Positions 1 to 10,423 are shown, counted from the stretch's first letter. The stretch: 64,000 nt of DNA from Psychroserpens luteolus (GCF_021032705.1 NZ_JAHVXI010000003.1:248001-312000); one strand, 5' to 3'. Numbers and translations are program-made. The notes: generated by a model not told the origin, from the sequence alone.

Positions 1-75
1 TTTTTTGGTAAATGGTTGCGCGTAGGCAAGACTATTTCCCAATACGAGTAATACTAAAAGATATTTTAAATTCAT
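1..75 (-). CDS. Exported protein, N-terminal fragment (runs off left edge)
   Basis: An ATG on the minus strand opens a frame that stays open to the window edge, giving 25 residues. They form a classical signal peptide: Asn-Leu-Lys start, a Leu/Val-rich core and an AYAQ cleavage-like end. The start lies 9 bp after the helicase stop on the same strand, so it is probably the downstream gene of that transcript. Only the signal peptide is visible and the function cannot be read. Confidence 0.6.
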   Translation of the reverse strand, partial: MNLKYLLVLLVLGNSLAYAQPFTKK

Positions 76-84
76 GTGATTTTT

Positions 85-2400
85 TTAACCGAGTACATCT
101 AACTTTGCAAAGCGAAGTAATAACTTTTTAATGCCGCCAACTTCAAAATTAATTTCTGCTTTAACATCTGCACCCTTACCTTCTATTTTAACAACCTCAC
201 CTTTGCCAAAACGTGCATGTTCTACTATATTTCCAACAGCCAATTTACCATCAAATAAATTAGTGTTATCAGAAGGCGAACTCTTTGACACACGCTTTAA
301 ATTTTTAGGAGCAACAAACTTAGGTGCTTTGGTTTCAGATTTACGTTTAATAGGTTTTTTAAAACGAATACGATTAGGCTCCACATCACCAAAAATATCG
401 GCACTTAACATTGGGTTTTGCCTTGGTTCATGAACTGGTGTTATAATGTCTAAATATTGATCGTCTATTTCCTCTATAAAACGACTTGGTTCTGCATCAA
501 TTAATTTTCCCCAGCGATAACGGGATAAGGTATAAGTAAGATACGCTTGCTTTTCTGCTCTGGTCAAAGCCACATAAAATAAGCGTCGTTCCTCTTCTAG
601 TTCGCTCCTGGTATTCATACTCATCGCACTTGGAAACAAATCTTCTTCCATACCAACGATATATACATACGGAAATTCTAAACCTTTAGCCAAATGTATT
701 GTCATTAGAGCTACACGATCATCATCGCCCTTATCATTATCTAAATCGGTTGCCAAAGCTACATCTTCTAAAAACTCTGCAATGTTTCCTGTAGCATCTG
801 CTATTTCTACTTGACCTTCAACAAAATCTTTGATACCATTGAGTAACTCTTCAATATTTTCGAGCCTTGCCACATCCTCTGGAGTACCTTCCTTATTAAA
901 TTCTCTAATAATACCTGTAGTCTTAGTAACATGTTCAGCCAATTCAAAAGCATTAGCTGTTTGATTCATCACTTGAAAGCTTTCAATCATAGTAACAAAA
1001 TCCTTAAGCTTTGTTCGGGTTCCTGCATTCACATTGACTTCAGTTTTATCAATATGTTTCATCACCTCAAAAATGGAACGATTGTAACCATTAGCTGCAA
1101 CTACGAGTTTATCGACAGTAGTTTGGCCTATACTTCGCTTCGGAAAATTGATCACACGCTTCAACGCTTCCTCATCTGCAGGATTGATCACCAAACGCAA
1201 ATACGACAACACATCTTTAATTTCCTTACGCTGATAGAAGGATAGACCTCCATAAATACGATATGGAATATCACGTTTTCGCAATGCATCTTCTATAGAA
1301 CGAGATTGCGCATTGGTTCTGTACAAAACTGCAAAATCACTATCCTTGAGTTGATGCTGCATTTTATTTTCAAAGATCGAACTTGCTACAAAACGGCCTT
1401 CATCACCATCGGTCATGAGACGATTCACCTTTATTTTTGGACCCTCCTCATTGGCAGTCCATACGATTTTATCGAGCTTAGTTTTGTTTTTATCAATAAT
1501 AGAATTGGCAGCATTGACAATGTTCTTGGTAGAACGATAGTTTTGTTCTAAACGAAATACCTTTACATCATCATAATCGCGTTGAAAATTCAATATATTA
1601 TTAATGTTTGCACCTCTAAATGCATAAATACTCTGCGCATCATCACCTACAACGCATATGTTTTGAAATCGGTCAGACAAGGCTCTTACAATCAAATACT
1701 GTGAGTGATTAGTATCTTGATACTCATCAACTAAAATATATCTAAATCGGTCTTGGTATTTCGCTAATACATCTGGAAAACGCGTCAGTAACTCATTAGT
1801 TTTTAGCAATAGATCATCAAAATCCATAGCACCAGCTTTAAAGCAACGATCCACATAATTTTTATAAATATCACCTAATCGTGGACGCCTTGCAGCTGTA
1901 TCAGCTTCAATAAGTTCTGGGTTTTGAAAATACGCCTTTACCGTAATCAAACTGTTTTTATACGATGAAATTCGAGAACGTACTTGTTTGTATTTATAGA
2001 CATCTTTATCCAATCCCATTTCCTTAATAATAGAAGAAATTAAGCGATCAGAATCTTGCGTATCATAAATCGTAAAATTACTTGGAAATCCAAGGCGGTC
2101 AGCTTCAAAACGCAAAATCTTTGCAAACACCGAGTGAAAGGTTCCCATCCAAAGGTTTTTTGCTTCGCTGGTTCCAACAATATCAGCAATTCTCCCTTTC
2201 ATTTCACGAGCCGCTTTATTTGTAAAGGTCAATGCTAAAATATTAAACGGATCAACCCCTTGATGCATTAAATATGCAATGCGGTAAGTCAGTACACGCG
2301 TTTTCCCAGAACCTGCACCAGCAATGACGATCATTGGTCCATCCTTCTGTAATGTAGGTGCTAATTGCGCCTCGTTTAACTGACTTAAATACTTCTCCAA
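85..2400 (-). CDS. uvrD: UvrD/PcrA-type ATP-dependent 3'-5' DNA helicase
   Basis: Superfamily 1 helicase of 771 residues, the usual length for UvrD/PcrA, which act in nucleotide excision repair, mismatch repair and clearing of stalled replication. Visible motifs in order are a Q-motif (LNEAQ, 8-12), Walker A AGAGSGKT (27-34), the DEYQD Walker B near 225, GDDAQSIYAFRG, QNYRST, the TIHLAKGLEF motif V and the YVALTRA motif VI. The C-terminal roughly 50 residues (VEHARFGKGEV onward) match the small SH3/Tudor-like tail of PcrA. The start is TTG: no in-frame ATG lies just upstream, and this Met-Glu-Lys-Tyr start matches the family N-terminus. It stands alone apart from the truncated exported gene downstream. 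Confidence 0.95.
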   Translation of the reverse strand: MEKYLSQLNEAQLAPTLQKDGPMIVIAGAGSGKTRVLTYRIAYLMHQGVDPFNILALTFTNKAAREMKGRIADIVGTSEAKNLWMGTFHSVFAKILRFEADRLGFPSNFTIYDTQDSDRLISSIIKEMGLDKDVYKYKQVRSRISSYKNSLITVKAYFQNPELIEADTAARRPRLGDIYKNYVDRCFKAGAMDFDDLLLKTNELLTRFPDVLAKYQDRFRYILVDEYQDTNHSQYLIVRALSDRFQNICVVGDDAQSIYAFRGANINNILNFQRDYDDVKVFRLEQNYRSTKNIVNAANSIIDKNKTKLDKIVWTANEEGPKIKVNRLMTDGDEGRFVASSIFENKMQHQLKDSDFAVLYRTNAQSRSIEDALRKRDIPYRIYGGLSFYQRKEIKDVLSYLRLVINPADEEALKRVINFPKRSIGQTTVDKLVVAANGYNRSIFEVMKHIDKTEVNVNAGTRTKLKDFVTMIESFQVMNQTANAFELAEHVTKTTGIIREFNKEGTPEDVARLENIEELLNGIKDFVEGQVEIADATGNIAEFLEDVALATDLDNDKGDDDRVALMTIHLAKGLEFPYVYIVGMEEDLFPSAMSMNTRSELEEERRLFYVALTRAEKQAYLTYTLSRYRWGKLIDAEPSRFIEEIDDQYLDIITPVHEPRQNPMLSADIFGDVEPNRIRFKKPIKRKSETKAPKFVAPKNLKRVSKSSPSDNTNLFDGKLAVGNIVEHARFGKGEVVKIEGKGADVKAEINFEVGGIKKLLLRFAKLDVLG

Positions 2401-2545
2401 TTCATTAGTTTTTTGAAAGCATAAAAATAGCTATTTGTATTAGGTTTTGTCCATTGCTTTTGTAAATAATTATAAACAATTTAGATCTAAAATTTATTTA
2501 ACTATTTTTTGAATATCTTTAGACTTAATCTTTAACCATTTCAGT

Positions 2546-3817
2546 ATGCGTCACCTTTTTGTTTTATGTGTTTTCCTTGGAAGTTTAACCTCTTTTTCAC
2601 AAAATAACCTAGACAATGATTTTTCAGACATCGAATCTAAAGTCATAGAGTGGCGACATCATTTTCATCAAAATCCCGAATTATCTAATCGAGAATATAA
2701 AACTGCCGAAAAGATTGCTGCGCATCTCAAATCGCTAGGAATTGAAGTTCAAACTGGAATAGCAAAAACAGGTGTTGTAGGCATTTTAAAAGGGAAGCAA
2801 CCTGGAAAAGTTGTGGCGCTAAGAGCTGATATTGATGCCCTTCCAGTAACAGAACGTAATGACCTACCCTATAAGAGTGAAGTGCAAACCGAATTCTTAG
2901 GAACTAAAACTGGTGTCATGCATGCTTGCGGTCATGATACACATACAGCTATTTTAATGGGTGTTGCTGAAATTCTATCAAAGCATAAAGACAAAATTAA
3001 AGGAACCGTAAAGTTTATATTTCAACCAGCAGAAGAAGGACCGCCTCCTGGTGAAGAAGGTGGTGCAAAATTGATGATAAAGGAAGGTGTTTTAGATAAC
3101 CCAAAGGTTGACGCCATCTTCGGTTTACATATTCGTTCTAATTATGAAGTAGGAACCATACACTATAAAAAAGGAGGTATTATGGCTTCTGTCGAGCGTT
3201 TTGTAATTCATGTTAAAGGCAAGCAAACTCATGGTGGACGACCATGGCAAGGTGTCGATCCTATTTTAATTTCGGCTAAAATCATAGACGGTTTACAAAC
3301 GATTATTAGTAGAGAATCAAAATTAGTAGATGAAGCAGCTGTCATAACCGTTGGAAAAATAACTGCTGGTACACGTTTCAATATCATTCCTGAAAGTGCC
3401 GAGTTAATTGGGACTGTTAGAACTTTAGATCCCGATATGAAAGCACTTATAGAACGACGAATGAAAGAAATGACTTCAACAATTGCAAAAGCTTATGGTG
3501 GTGAAGCTACGATTACATTTCAAAATAATACGACAATAACATACAACGACTTTGATTTGGTTGATCAAATGCTACCAACAATGCAACGGGTTGCAGGAGC
3601 TAAAAATGTACGTTTGAGAAAAGCAACTACTGGAGGTGAGGATTTCTCCTATTTTCAAGAGATAGTTCCTGGGTTTTATTTCTTTTTAGGAGGTATGACA
3701 CCTGGAAATACTGAAGCGTTTCCTCACCATACACCCGATTTTAAAATAGATGATAAAGGCTTACTTCTTGGTGTAAAAACCATGACGCATTTGGCATTAG
3801 ATTATTTAAATCAATAA
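2546..3817 (+). CDS. Exported M20 family amidohydrolase / metallopeptidase
   Basis: A 423-residue M20D-type hydrolase (hippurate hydrolase, N-acyl-amino-acid amidohydrolase, IAA-amino-acid hydrolase group) that cleaves acyl groups from amino acids. Residues 1-19 are a signal peptide ending in SFSQ, so it acts in the periplasm or outside. Metal-site motifs are visible: ADIDALP (94-100), HACGHD (126-131), the PAEEG acidic pair near 163, GLHIRS near 193, and the C-terminal TTGGEDFS and HTPDF segments. A TATCTTTA box at 2514-2521 may be its promoter. The next gene follows after 20 bp, suggesting co-transcription. The natural substrate cannot be deduced. Confidence 0.88.
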   Translation: MRHLFVLCVFLGSLTSFSQNNLDNDFSDIESKVIEWRHHFHQNPELSNREYKTAEKIAAHLKSLGIEVQTGIAKTGVVGILKGKQPGKVVALRADIDALPVTERNDLPYKSEVQTEFLGTKTGVMHACGHDTHTAILMGVAEILSKHKDKIKGTVKFIFQPAEEGPPPGEEGGAKLMIKEGVLDNPKVDAIFGLHIRSNYEVGTIHYKKGGIMASVERFVIHVKGKQTHGGRPWQGVDPILISAKIIDGLQTIISRESKLVDEAAVITVGKITAGTRFNIIPESAELIGTVRTLDPDMKALIERRMKEMTSTIAKAYGGEATITFQNNTTITYNDFDLVDQMLPTMQRVAGAKNVRLRKATTGGEDFSYFQEIVPGFYFFLGGMTPGNTEAFPHHTPDFKIDDKGLLLGVKTMTHLALDYLNQ

Positions 3818-3837
3818 AGGCAATATCTCTTTAATTT

Positions 3838-5340
3838 ATGTACCAATCTATTGTAGACCAGCTGAAAATTTCTGTTGAAGATTTGCTGGACATTGATGAA
3901 ATCAAAATTATCAGGTTTGAAAAAATTGTTAAGTCTCAAACGATGCTTAATGATGCTCATTTTAAAAATGAAGAGAACCACAGTATTATTGATATCCTAA
4001 GGGATCCAGAGAAACGAAAATTTATTTATATTATCGAAAAGCACCCGAGGCTGAAGTCGTTTTTATCAAATGACAAACCTTTAGAGTCTCAAACGTTAAC
4101 AATAGACCGAGATGTAATAGATTCCTTAAATATAGACGACACCGCTTTTAGAAAATTTATAAATCCTTACCTCAACGCGATTTTAATTCCGAAACTCAAA
4201 AATGCCATTAATTCTAACCAGTTCTTCTATGCTTTAGATAAAATTAAAAATGACTGGCTCTTTTCAGAAGATATCAAGTTTCAATGTCAAAACATACTCC
4301 GACATAAAATAGTAACAACAATTCATCTGTTAAAAACAAAGCAACAAATAAAAGCCATAAAGTATACTAAATCTAATAGTTTTGGTGCCTTAATTGCATA
4401 TTGCGCTTCTAATAATGGACTAGATGTTACGAAGGAGTATCTTGAAATACTGGTTAAACAATTAAAGAAAGTACATTCAAGAACAAAAATAGCAGACCAT
4501 TATCACAAGAGTTTAATTGCCGTTCATAATTCTAAACTGGATAATGAGGCCATTAACCGTTATGTGGAATCACATATAAACAATCATATTTCGTGTGTTA
4601 TTCTCGACAAGAAAACGTCCAATGAGTGGGGCATGCAACTACTTTTAACCATTGCTGTTTTATTAATAACAGTAGTTGGTGCAACAATCTTTAATCATTT
4701 TAACGAAAAGAAACAGGTTGAACCTTACTCTTTAAAAGATGTTAATAATTTTTATACAGCGTTTAATAGTCTTTATGGACCACACATTACAAGAGATGCC
4801 AATGGTGTACTAAAAAACATTGAAGGTCAACTCATAATGAAAGCTTACAAATATCCATATGACATCAATAGTGAACTCACTAATTCTATATTTTTCCCTT
4901 TTTATAAATCATTTCCAGAAGTAAGTTCGTCATCACAACATAAACTCACGATAGAAAACTTAGACAGAGACAAATCATTAATTGTGTTTAGAAAAAACAA
5001 CTATAATCATTGCGCTCTTTTGAGACCTCGAAGTAAAATAACAACATTTGTAGAACCAAAAGATTCACTTATTTTTTATAGAGGAAAGTTTCTAAACATT
5101 AGTGACTATGGTGGGCTTTCAACTTTTAATGGCATTTACAAACATTCCAGTAAGGCAGATCGATTACGCTTTTTCAATGTATATGTTGTGCATTCGCAAC
5201 ATCAAAGTGATCATGCTCTTATACAAATGAAGGATTTTGGAGAACTTAAATTTCAAGATATAAAGACTACAGAACATAGAACAAGTTATGTTGGTAAAAA
5301 TATTATCGACATCAACATTTTGGACACCTATTTGGACTAA
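3838..5340 (+). CDS. Unknown protein with one transmembrane helix
   Basis: A 500-residue protein I do not recognise. The first about 260 residues are hydrophilic, helix-rich and lack a signal peptide. One strongly hydrophobic helix spans about 265-287, and about 210 residues follow it. If the N-terminal half is cytoplasmic, the C-terminal half lies in the periplasm. No catalytic motif stands out; cysteines are few and scattered. It sits 20 bp after the M20 amidohydrolase and 31 bp before the FMN-binding protein, all on one strand, which is the only hint of function. Confidence 0.75.
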   Translation: MYQSIVDQLKISVEDLLDIDEIKIIRFEKIVKSQTMLNDAHFKNEENHSIIDILRDPEKRKFIYIIEKHPRLKSFLSNDKPLESQTLTIDRDVIDSLNIDDTAFRKFINPYLNAILIPKLKNAINSNQFFYALDKIKNDWLFSEDIKFQCQNILRHKIVTTIHLLKTKQQIKAIKYTKSNSFGALIAYCASNNGLDVTKEYLEILVKQLKKVHSRTKIADHYHKSLIAVHNSKLDNEAINRYVESHINNHISCVILDKKTSNEWGMQLLLTIAVLLITVVGATIFNHFNEKKQVEPYSLKDVNNFYTAFNSLYGPHITRDANGVLKNIEGQLIMKAYKYPYDINSELTNSIFFPFYKSFPEVSSSSQHKLTIENLDRDKSLIVFRKNNYNHCALLRPRSKITTFVEPKDSLIFYRGKFLNISDYGGLSTFNGIYKHSSKADRLRFFNVYVVHSQHQSDHALIQMKDFGELKFQDIKTTEHRTSYVGKNIIDINILDTYLD

Positions 5341-5371
5341 AATAAATATCTTTACCCTTTAATTGAATTCT

Positions 5372-6925
5372 ATGGATACCTTTCTAAATTTTATATCAAG
5401 CATTTCATGGTGGATGTGGATTATCATTGTGCTTGTAGTAATAGCCATTCGTGATATTTTACAAAAAAAGCATACAATTCAGCATAACTTTCCATTAATT
5501 GGACATATTCGCTATTGGTTTGAAAGCATTGGACCAGAAATTCGTCAGTATTTTGTAGCAAATAATAGAGAAGAATTGCCTTTCAATCGTATTGAGCGTG
5601 GTTGGGTCTATGCATCTTCAAAAAATGAGAATAACTACGAAGGTTTTGGTACAGATCGAGATATATATGCGCATCAACATATTTTTGTGAACAACGCTAT
5701 GTTCCCTTTCAGGATTGGTGACGACCATCCAAATACCATTGACAAATCATTTTTGCCTTGCGCAAAAGTAATGGGAGAATTTAATAAACGTAAGCGTCCA
5801 TACAGACCCGCTTCAGTGATAAACGTCTCTGCGATGAGCTTTGGTTCACTTTCTGCAAAAGCTGTAGAATCTATGAATAAAGGTGTAGAAATGGCACATG
5901 CCTATCACAATACTGGTGAAGGAGGCTTATCACCATACCATAGTAACGGTGGAGATGTTGTGTTTCACTTCGGAACAGGATACTTTGGTGTTCGTGCAGA
6001 AGATGGCGGATTTTCAATGGAGAAAATGAAAAAACTTGTAGAAGACAACCCTTTTGTTCGCGCCATTGAAGTCAAATTATCTCAAGGCGCTAAACCAGGT
6101 AAAGGTGGTGTACTACCAGGATCAAAAATCACCAAAGAGATTGCAGAAATTAGAGGCGTTGAAGAAGGCAAAACTGTGCTTTCTCCTCCAAATCACAAAG
6201 CATTTTCTACAGTTCCAGAAATGGTAGATTTTATAGAAACTATCGCAGAGGAAACAGGATTACCTGTTGGTATCAAAGCTGCAATTGGTAAACTAGACCA
6301 GTGGGAAGAGCTTACAGATATCATGCTTAAAACTGGAAAAGGTCCAGACTTTATAACTGTTGATGGTGGCGAAGGTGGTACAGGTGCTGCACCTCCAAGT
6401 TTTGCCGATCATGTATCATTGCCTTGGGTTTATGGATTTGGAGATTTGTATAGATTATTTCAAAAGAAAGGATTATCTGACCGTATTGTCTTTATAGGAA
6501 GTGGTAAGCTAGGTTTTCCTGCTAAAGCAGCTATGGCCTTTGCTATGGGAGTAGACTGTATCAATGTTGCCCGTGAAGCTATGATGAGTATCGGTTGTAT
6601 CCAAGCGCAAATTTGCCATACAAATAAATGTCCGAGTGGTGTTGCAACACAAAGCAAATGGCTGCAGAATGGAATTGACCCAACTTTAAAATCGGTACGA
6701 CTGGCACAGTATTTTAAAACATTTCGAAAAGAGCTTGTAGAGATCACTCATGCTGCTGGCTATGAACACCCTTGTGAGTTTACTATGGATGATATAGAAG
6801 TCAATGTAGATGACCACAATCTATCCAAAGAATTATCTAGCACTTATATGTACAATAAAACCAAAGTCCCTTATACCTCTATGCAAGATTTAAAAGATTG
6901 CATGTATTTAGGTGGAAAATGCTAA
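5372..6925 (+). CDS. FMN-binding glutamate synthase-like protein, membrane-anchored
   Basis: A stand-alone homologue of the FMN/3Fe-4S synthase domain of glutamate synthase, about 517 residues from the ATG chosen here (a TTG 9 bp upstream would add three residues). One N-terminal transmembrane helix occupies about residues 8-28. Visible motifs are GEGGLSPYH, the SQGAKPGKGG loop, DGGEGGTGAAP for FMN/glutamate binding, and a Cys cluster CIQAQICHTNKCPSG consistent with the 3Fe-4S site. The glutaminase domain and GltD-like subunit are absent, so classical glutamate synthesis from glutamine is unlikely without a partner. The true reaction of these short family members is not established. Confidence 0.88.
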   Translation: MDTFLNFISSISWWMWIIIVLVVIAIRDILQKKHTIQHNFPLIGHIRYWFESIGPEIRQYFVANNREELPFNRIERGWVYASSKNENNYEGFGTDRDIYAHQHIFVNNAMFPFRIGDDHPNTIDKSFLPCAKVMGEFNKRKRPYRPASVINVSAMSFGSLSAKAVESMNKGVEMAHAYHNTGEGGLSPYHSNGGDVVFHFGTGYFGVRAEDGGFSMEKMKKLVEDNPFVRAIEVKLSQGAKPGKGGVLPGSKITKEIAEIRGVEEGKTVLSPPNHKAFSTVPEMVDFIETIAEETGLPVGIKAAIGKLDQWEELTDIMLKTGKGPDFITVDGGEGGTGAAPPSFADHVSLPWVYGFGDLYRLFQKKGLSDRIVFIGSGKLGFPAKAAMAFAMGVDCINVAREAMMSIGCIQAQICHTNKCPSGVATQSKWLQNGIDPTLKSVRLAQYFKTFRKELVEITHAAGYEHPCEFTMDDIEVNVDDHNLSKELSSTYMYNKTKVPYTSMQDLKDCMYLGGKC

Positions 6926-6982
6926 AACAATAATTTAAAAAGAATTAAGTTTACAACTCAAAGAAAACAACCAACTATAATT

Positions 6983-7501
6983 ATGGAACAACAGTTAGTT
7001 AATCTATTAATGTTTATAATTCCAGCCTTAATAACTGGAGCAATTGCCTATCTATTTTTTAGAGAACATGTTGAAAATGAAAGTAGACGTCGTGACTTTT
7101 TAATTCAAAAAGATCTGCAAAAAGAATCGCTACCAATGCGTCTTCAAGCCTACGAACGCTTATCTTTATTTTTAGAAAGGGTAAAGCCATCAAAATTATT
7201 AGTAAGAGTTAATCCAACATCCTCAAATAAAGAAGATTATGAATCTTTACTTATAGCAAATATTGAACAGGAATTCGATCATAATTTAGCACAACAAATC
7301 TATGTTACAGACCAATGTTGGAGCATTACATCTACTGCAAAAAATGCGACCATTCAAATGATTAGAAAAGCTAATCTGTCGGAAAAAATAGATTCAGCAG
7401 ATAAACTCAGGGAAGCACTTCTAACTGACATGATCGACAAAAGATCTCCAAGTGATGCTGCTCTATCTTTTATCAAGGAAGAGGTTTCTAATATCTGGTA
7501 A
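6983..7501 (+). CDS. Small membrane-anchored protein of unknown function
   Basis: A 172-residue protein with a single N-terminal helix (about residues 4-27), a short basic stretch (SRRRD), then a soluble, mostly helical cytoplasmic-type domain. Similar short proteins occur across flavobacteria, but I know of no assigned function. It converges on the patatin gene, with stop codons only 3 bp apart. Confidence 0.7.
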   Translation: MEQQLVNLLMFIIPALITGAIAYLFFREHVENESRRRDFLIQKDLQKESLPMRLQAYERLSLFLERVKPSKLLVRVNPTSSNKEDYESLLIANIEQEFDHNLAQQIYVTDQCWSITSTAKNATIQMIRKANLSEKIDSADKLREALLTDMIDKRSPSDAALSFIKEEVSNIW

Positions 7502-7504
7502 TTT

Positions 7505-8404
7505 TTATTCGGATGTGATTTTGTTTTCATGCTTTTGCTTCGCATAATCATACCCTTGAGCCCACCATTTTACCATTAAACGTTTACTGAAAATCAATGA
7601 GTTTTCAGTCAAACTCGTAGGTGTGTAATACAAATTGAGTTTTACGCCTCTGTTTTTAGCCGCAAGTTTTCCTATGACAATATCATTCTTCTCCACTTGA
7701 TCTAAAAGGTGCCCAAACAAGTTAAGCATTAAAGAAAATGGATTTTTCCCCAACACCTTAGTGCGTTCCATTTGCTCAGATTCTAAGACAACTGCATCCA
7801 CCTCAGTAGCACCACGTAAAATAGCCTCGCGTATAGGAATCACACAACCTAAGCCTCCATCTGCATATTCATAGCCATCAACTTTAGCCAGAGACATAAA
7901 CGGAATGTAATTACATGAAATCCATATCCAATTGCAAAACTCTTCATAAGTACACTCTTTAATAGATTTATATTCCACACGATTCATAGACAAATTTGAG
8001 ACCGTTACTACAACATCTTCTTTGGTACTTCTTATCTTCTCATATTCATCTCTAGTGAAATTTTGTTTAATATTTCGTTTCAACGCCTTACTCTCTCCAA
8101 ACGTACGTTTCATTCGTATAAACTGCCAGAGTGAATTTAAAAAATCTATCGACACATATTCCCTATCCCCTTTTTTACGCTGTACAAAAGGGCTTACACT
8201 AAAAATATCATGTTGTTGCACATTAGTAAAAATATCATAGAGCTTTCCAATATCATTAACCGCCAAATGCGGCACTAGTAAGCTTCCTGTTGATGTCCCT
8301 AAGAACATATCATACTCACGTCCTTCAGCTTCAATTAGATATTGCGCTACACCACCAGCAAAAGCGCCTTTACTTCCACCTCCAGATATCACTAATGCTC
8401 TCAA
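7505..8404 (-). CDS. Patatin-like phospholipase
   Basis: A 299-residue patatin-family lipid acyl hydrolase with the Ser-Asp dyad. It shows the oxyanion-hole glycine loop SGGGSKGAFAGG at residues 7-18, the nucleophile elbow GTSTG around residue 37-41, and the catalytic Asp in the YADGG motif near 180. There is no signal peptide. The start is TTG, because the glycine loop begins seven residues in and no ATG fits; the TTG sits one base after the stop of the M1 peptidase, so the two are almost certainly translated from one transcript. Substrate is probably membrane phospholipid, by family inference. Confidence 0.88.
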   Translation of the reverse strand: MRALVISGGGSKGAFAGGVAQYLIEAEGREYDMFLGTSTGSLLVPHLAVNDIGKLYDIFTNVQQHDIFSVSPFVQRKKGDREYVSIDFLNSLWQFIRMKRTFGESKALKRNIKQNFTRDEYEKIRSTKEDVVVTVSNLSMNRVEYKSIKECTYEEFCNWIWISCNYIPFMSLAKVDGYEYADGGLGCVIPIREAILRGATEVDAVVLESEQMERTKVLGKNPFSLMLNLFGHLLDQVEKNDIVIGKLAAKNRGVKLNLYYTPTSLTENSLIFSKRLMVKWWAQGYDYAKQKHENKITSE

Positions 8405-8405
8405 A

Positions 8406-10394
8406 TTAGTTCTTTTTTAATGTATTTATTAAAGATTTATAATTGTCATTTGTTTCCAGTTCTGCCAATAAGTTCTTAGCATATTTTGAAAAACGCCAGT
8501 TATGATGCTTTCTTGCCTCCAACAAACTTGTAATAGACTTACGTTCGAAGCCTCCTAGTAATTTCAGGTAATTAAAGGCATTCAATCGCAATTCAAAATG
8601 TTGACCAGGCAAACTATAACTAATCAACTCATCCAAAACGTCCTGTTTTTTTTCGGGTTGGTATTCAACCGTATTTAAATGTAACGCTAACCATAGTAAT
8701 CTCACATTATAATCGTTAAACCCTACAATATCTTTGGTTTTCTGTAAATATTTTATTCGATCTTCCGGGAAATTAGCCCAGAGATTATACAATGCAGCTT
8801 CAATCGTTGCATAAGATTTATCATCTAATAACGATTCGTAGGCCAATTTCAGCTCTATAGGAATCTCACCAACATACTTTGCAATAGCCTGTCGTACTTC
8901 TAAATTATTCTGAAATGCGCTAACCTCAATTTTATCAGGAATCTGATTGATCACCTTTACTTTGGCTTTATCTGAAATATAAGACGATAGATAGTCTTTG
9001 CATTTAGAAGTATACGCTTCGCAGTCGACCATAAAATATTCCTGCATGAATGATGATTGCTTTAAGCTTTTGACCATGGCATCCTCAGGAAGCTTAGACT
9101 CCAGAAGCCATTCATTCACAAAACCAGTTAAATCCTGACCACTAGTAGCCTCTACTTCAGAAATAAAATCGTTGGTCTCAACATTCGCAAATTGATGTTT
9201 TTCCAAATACGCCTTTACAGCAGTTTTAAAAGCAACATCTCCTACCTGCTCTCGCAACACATGTAAAGCCCAAGCGCCTTTCTTATAGAATGTCGTACTA
9301 CTCGATTTAGGATTAAGCAATGAGGTACTTTGCCCAGCAGTCTCTTGAGCAATAAGCTCTTGCGCATTTTCAAATAGCTGCCAATAGTAATGGTTATCTC
9401 CAAAAACATCCCGCTCTGCTAATAACGCATAATACGTTGCAAAACCTTCCTGCAACCAATGATGTTCACCAGATGTTGCTGTGACCAAATCTCCAAACCA
9501 CTGATGTGCCAGTTCGTGCGCATTAACTGTGATATAATTTTTATCATTATATGCCGTAGAATCCACCACAAAACTGTCTGAAAAGATCGTAAGACTTGTA
9601 TTTTCCATACCAGAATACAAGAAATCTTTCACAGGAACCTGCTTATAATTTTGCCATGGATATGGAAATCCGATTTCTTCTTCTAAAAAATCAAACATTT
9701 GCTTGGTATAGCGATAGGTAGGCTCTACTTTTTGTGAGTCTTCAGGATAATAGTAATATTCTAAAGGAACGCCACTTTTTGAAGTTTCTGTTTTCTTATC
9801 ATACTTACCAATGACTAAAGCCACAAGATAACTTGGCATAGGCTTTTTCATATTGTATTGCCATTTGGTAGAAACATCTCCCACTACTTTTTCTACTAAC
9901 ATCCCATTAGCCAAAACCGCATAACCATTCTCAAATGTTATAGAGATATCAAATTCAACTTTATCATTGACGTCATCAATACTTGGCAACCAATGACTTG
10001 TATATTTTCCTTGACCTTGCGTCCAGATTTGATCACCTAAAGCATATATTGCTTTTTTAGGCTTATGAGCAACCCAATTAATTTTCAAATCATAGATTGT
10101 ATTGGCTTTAAATTTATTCTTAACAATAATATGCTCCCCATCATAATCATGTAATTGCGTTTTACCATCCAACGCAATAGCATGTTGATGAAAATTCTTA
10201 GCATCAAGATAAATAGAATCTACATCCTTTAGTATCTCAAACTTATAATTTGCCTCACCGCCAAACTCATCTAAATCATGATTAACGCTATACAAATTAA
10301 CCTTAACCGTTTTAAAATCAACATACTCAGTTTGCTGAGCAGTTACATTTCCGAAGAAAAATGAAAAACAGATAAGTAGACATAATTGTTTCAT
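8406..10394 (-). CDS. M1 family metallopeptidase (aminopeptidase)
   Basis: A 662-residue zinc aminopeptidase of the M1 family. It has a signal peptide (NVTAQQ cleavage region), an N-terminal beta domain, the GMEN exopeptidase motif (SGMENTS), the zinc site HELAHQWFGD with the second ligand Glu in LQEGFATYY, and a helical C-terminal region. It probably trims peptides in the periplasm or at the surface. It is directly followed by the patatin gene (one base apart). A length near 660 is usual for the Bacteroidetes members with a shortened C-terminal domain. Confidence 0.92.
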   Translation of the reverse strand: MKQLCLLICFSFFFGNVTAQQTEYVDFKTVKVNLYSVNHDLDEFGGEANYKFEILKDVDSIYLDAKNFHQHAIALDGKTQLHDYDGEHIIVKNKFKANTIYDLKINWVAHKPKKAIYALGDQIWTQGQGKYTSHWLPSIDDVNDKVEFDISITFENGYAVLANGMLVEKVVGDVSTKWQYNMKKPMPSYLVALVIGKYDKKTETSKSGVPLEYYYYPEDSQKVEPTYRYTKQMFDFLEEEIGFPYPWQNYKQVPVKDFLYSGMENTSLTIFSDSFVVDSTAYNDKNYITVNAHELAHQWFGDLVTATSGEHHWLQEGFATYYALLAERDVFGDNHYYWQLFENAQELIAQETAGQSTSLLNPKSSSTTFYKKGAWALHVLREQVGDVAFKTAVKAYLEKHQFANVETNDFISEVEATSGQDLTGFVNEWLLESKLPEDAMVKSLKQSSFMQEYFMVDCEAYTSKCKDYLSSYISDKAKVKVINQIPDKIEVSAFQNNLEVRQAIAKYVGEIPIELKLAYESLLDDKSYATIEAALYNLWANFPEDRIKYLQKTKDIVGFNDYNVRLLWLALHLNTVEYQPEKKQDVLDELISYSLPGQHFELRLNAFNYLKLLGGFERKSITSLLEARKHHNWRFSKYAKNLLAELETNDNYKSLINTLKKN

Positions 10395-10423
10395 AAGTAT
10401 GATGCTGCAAAAATGAGACCAGC

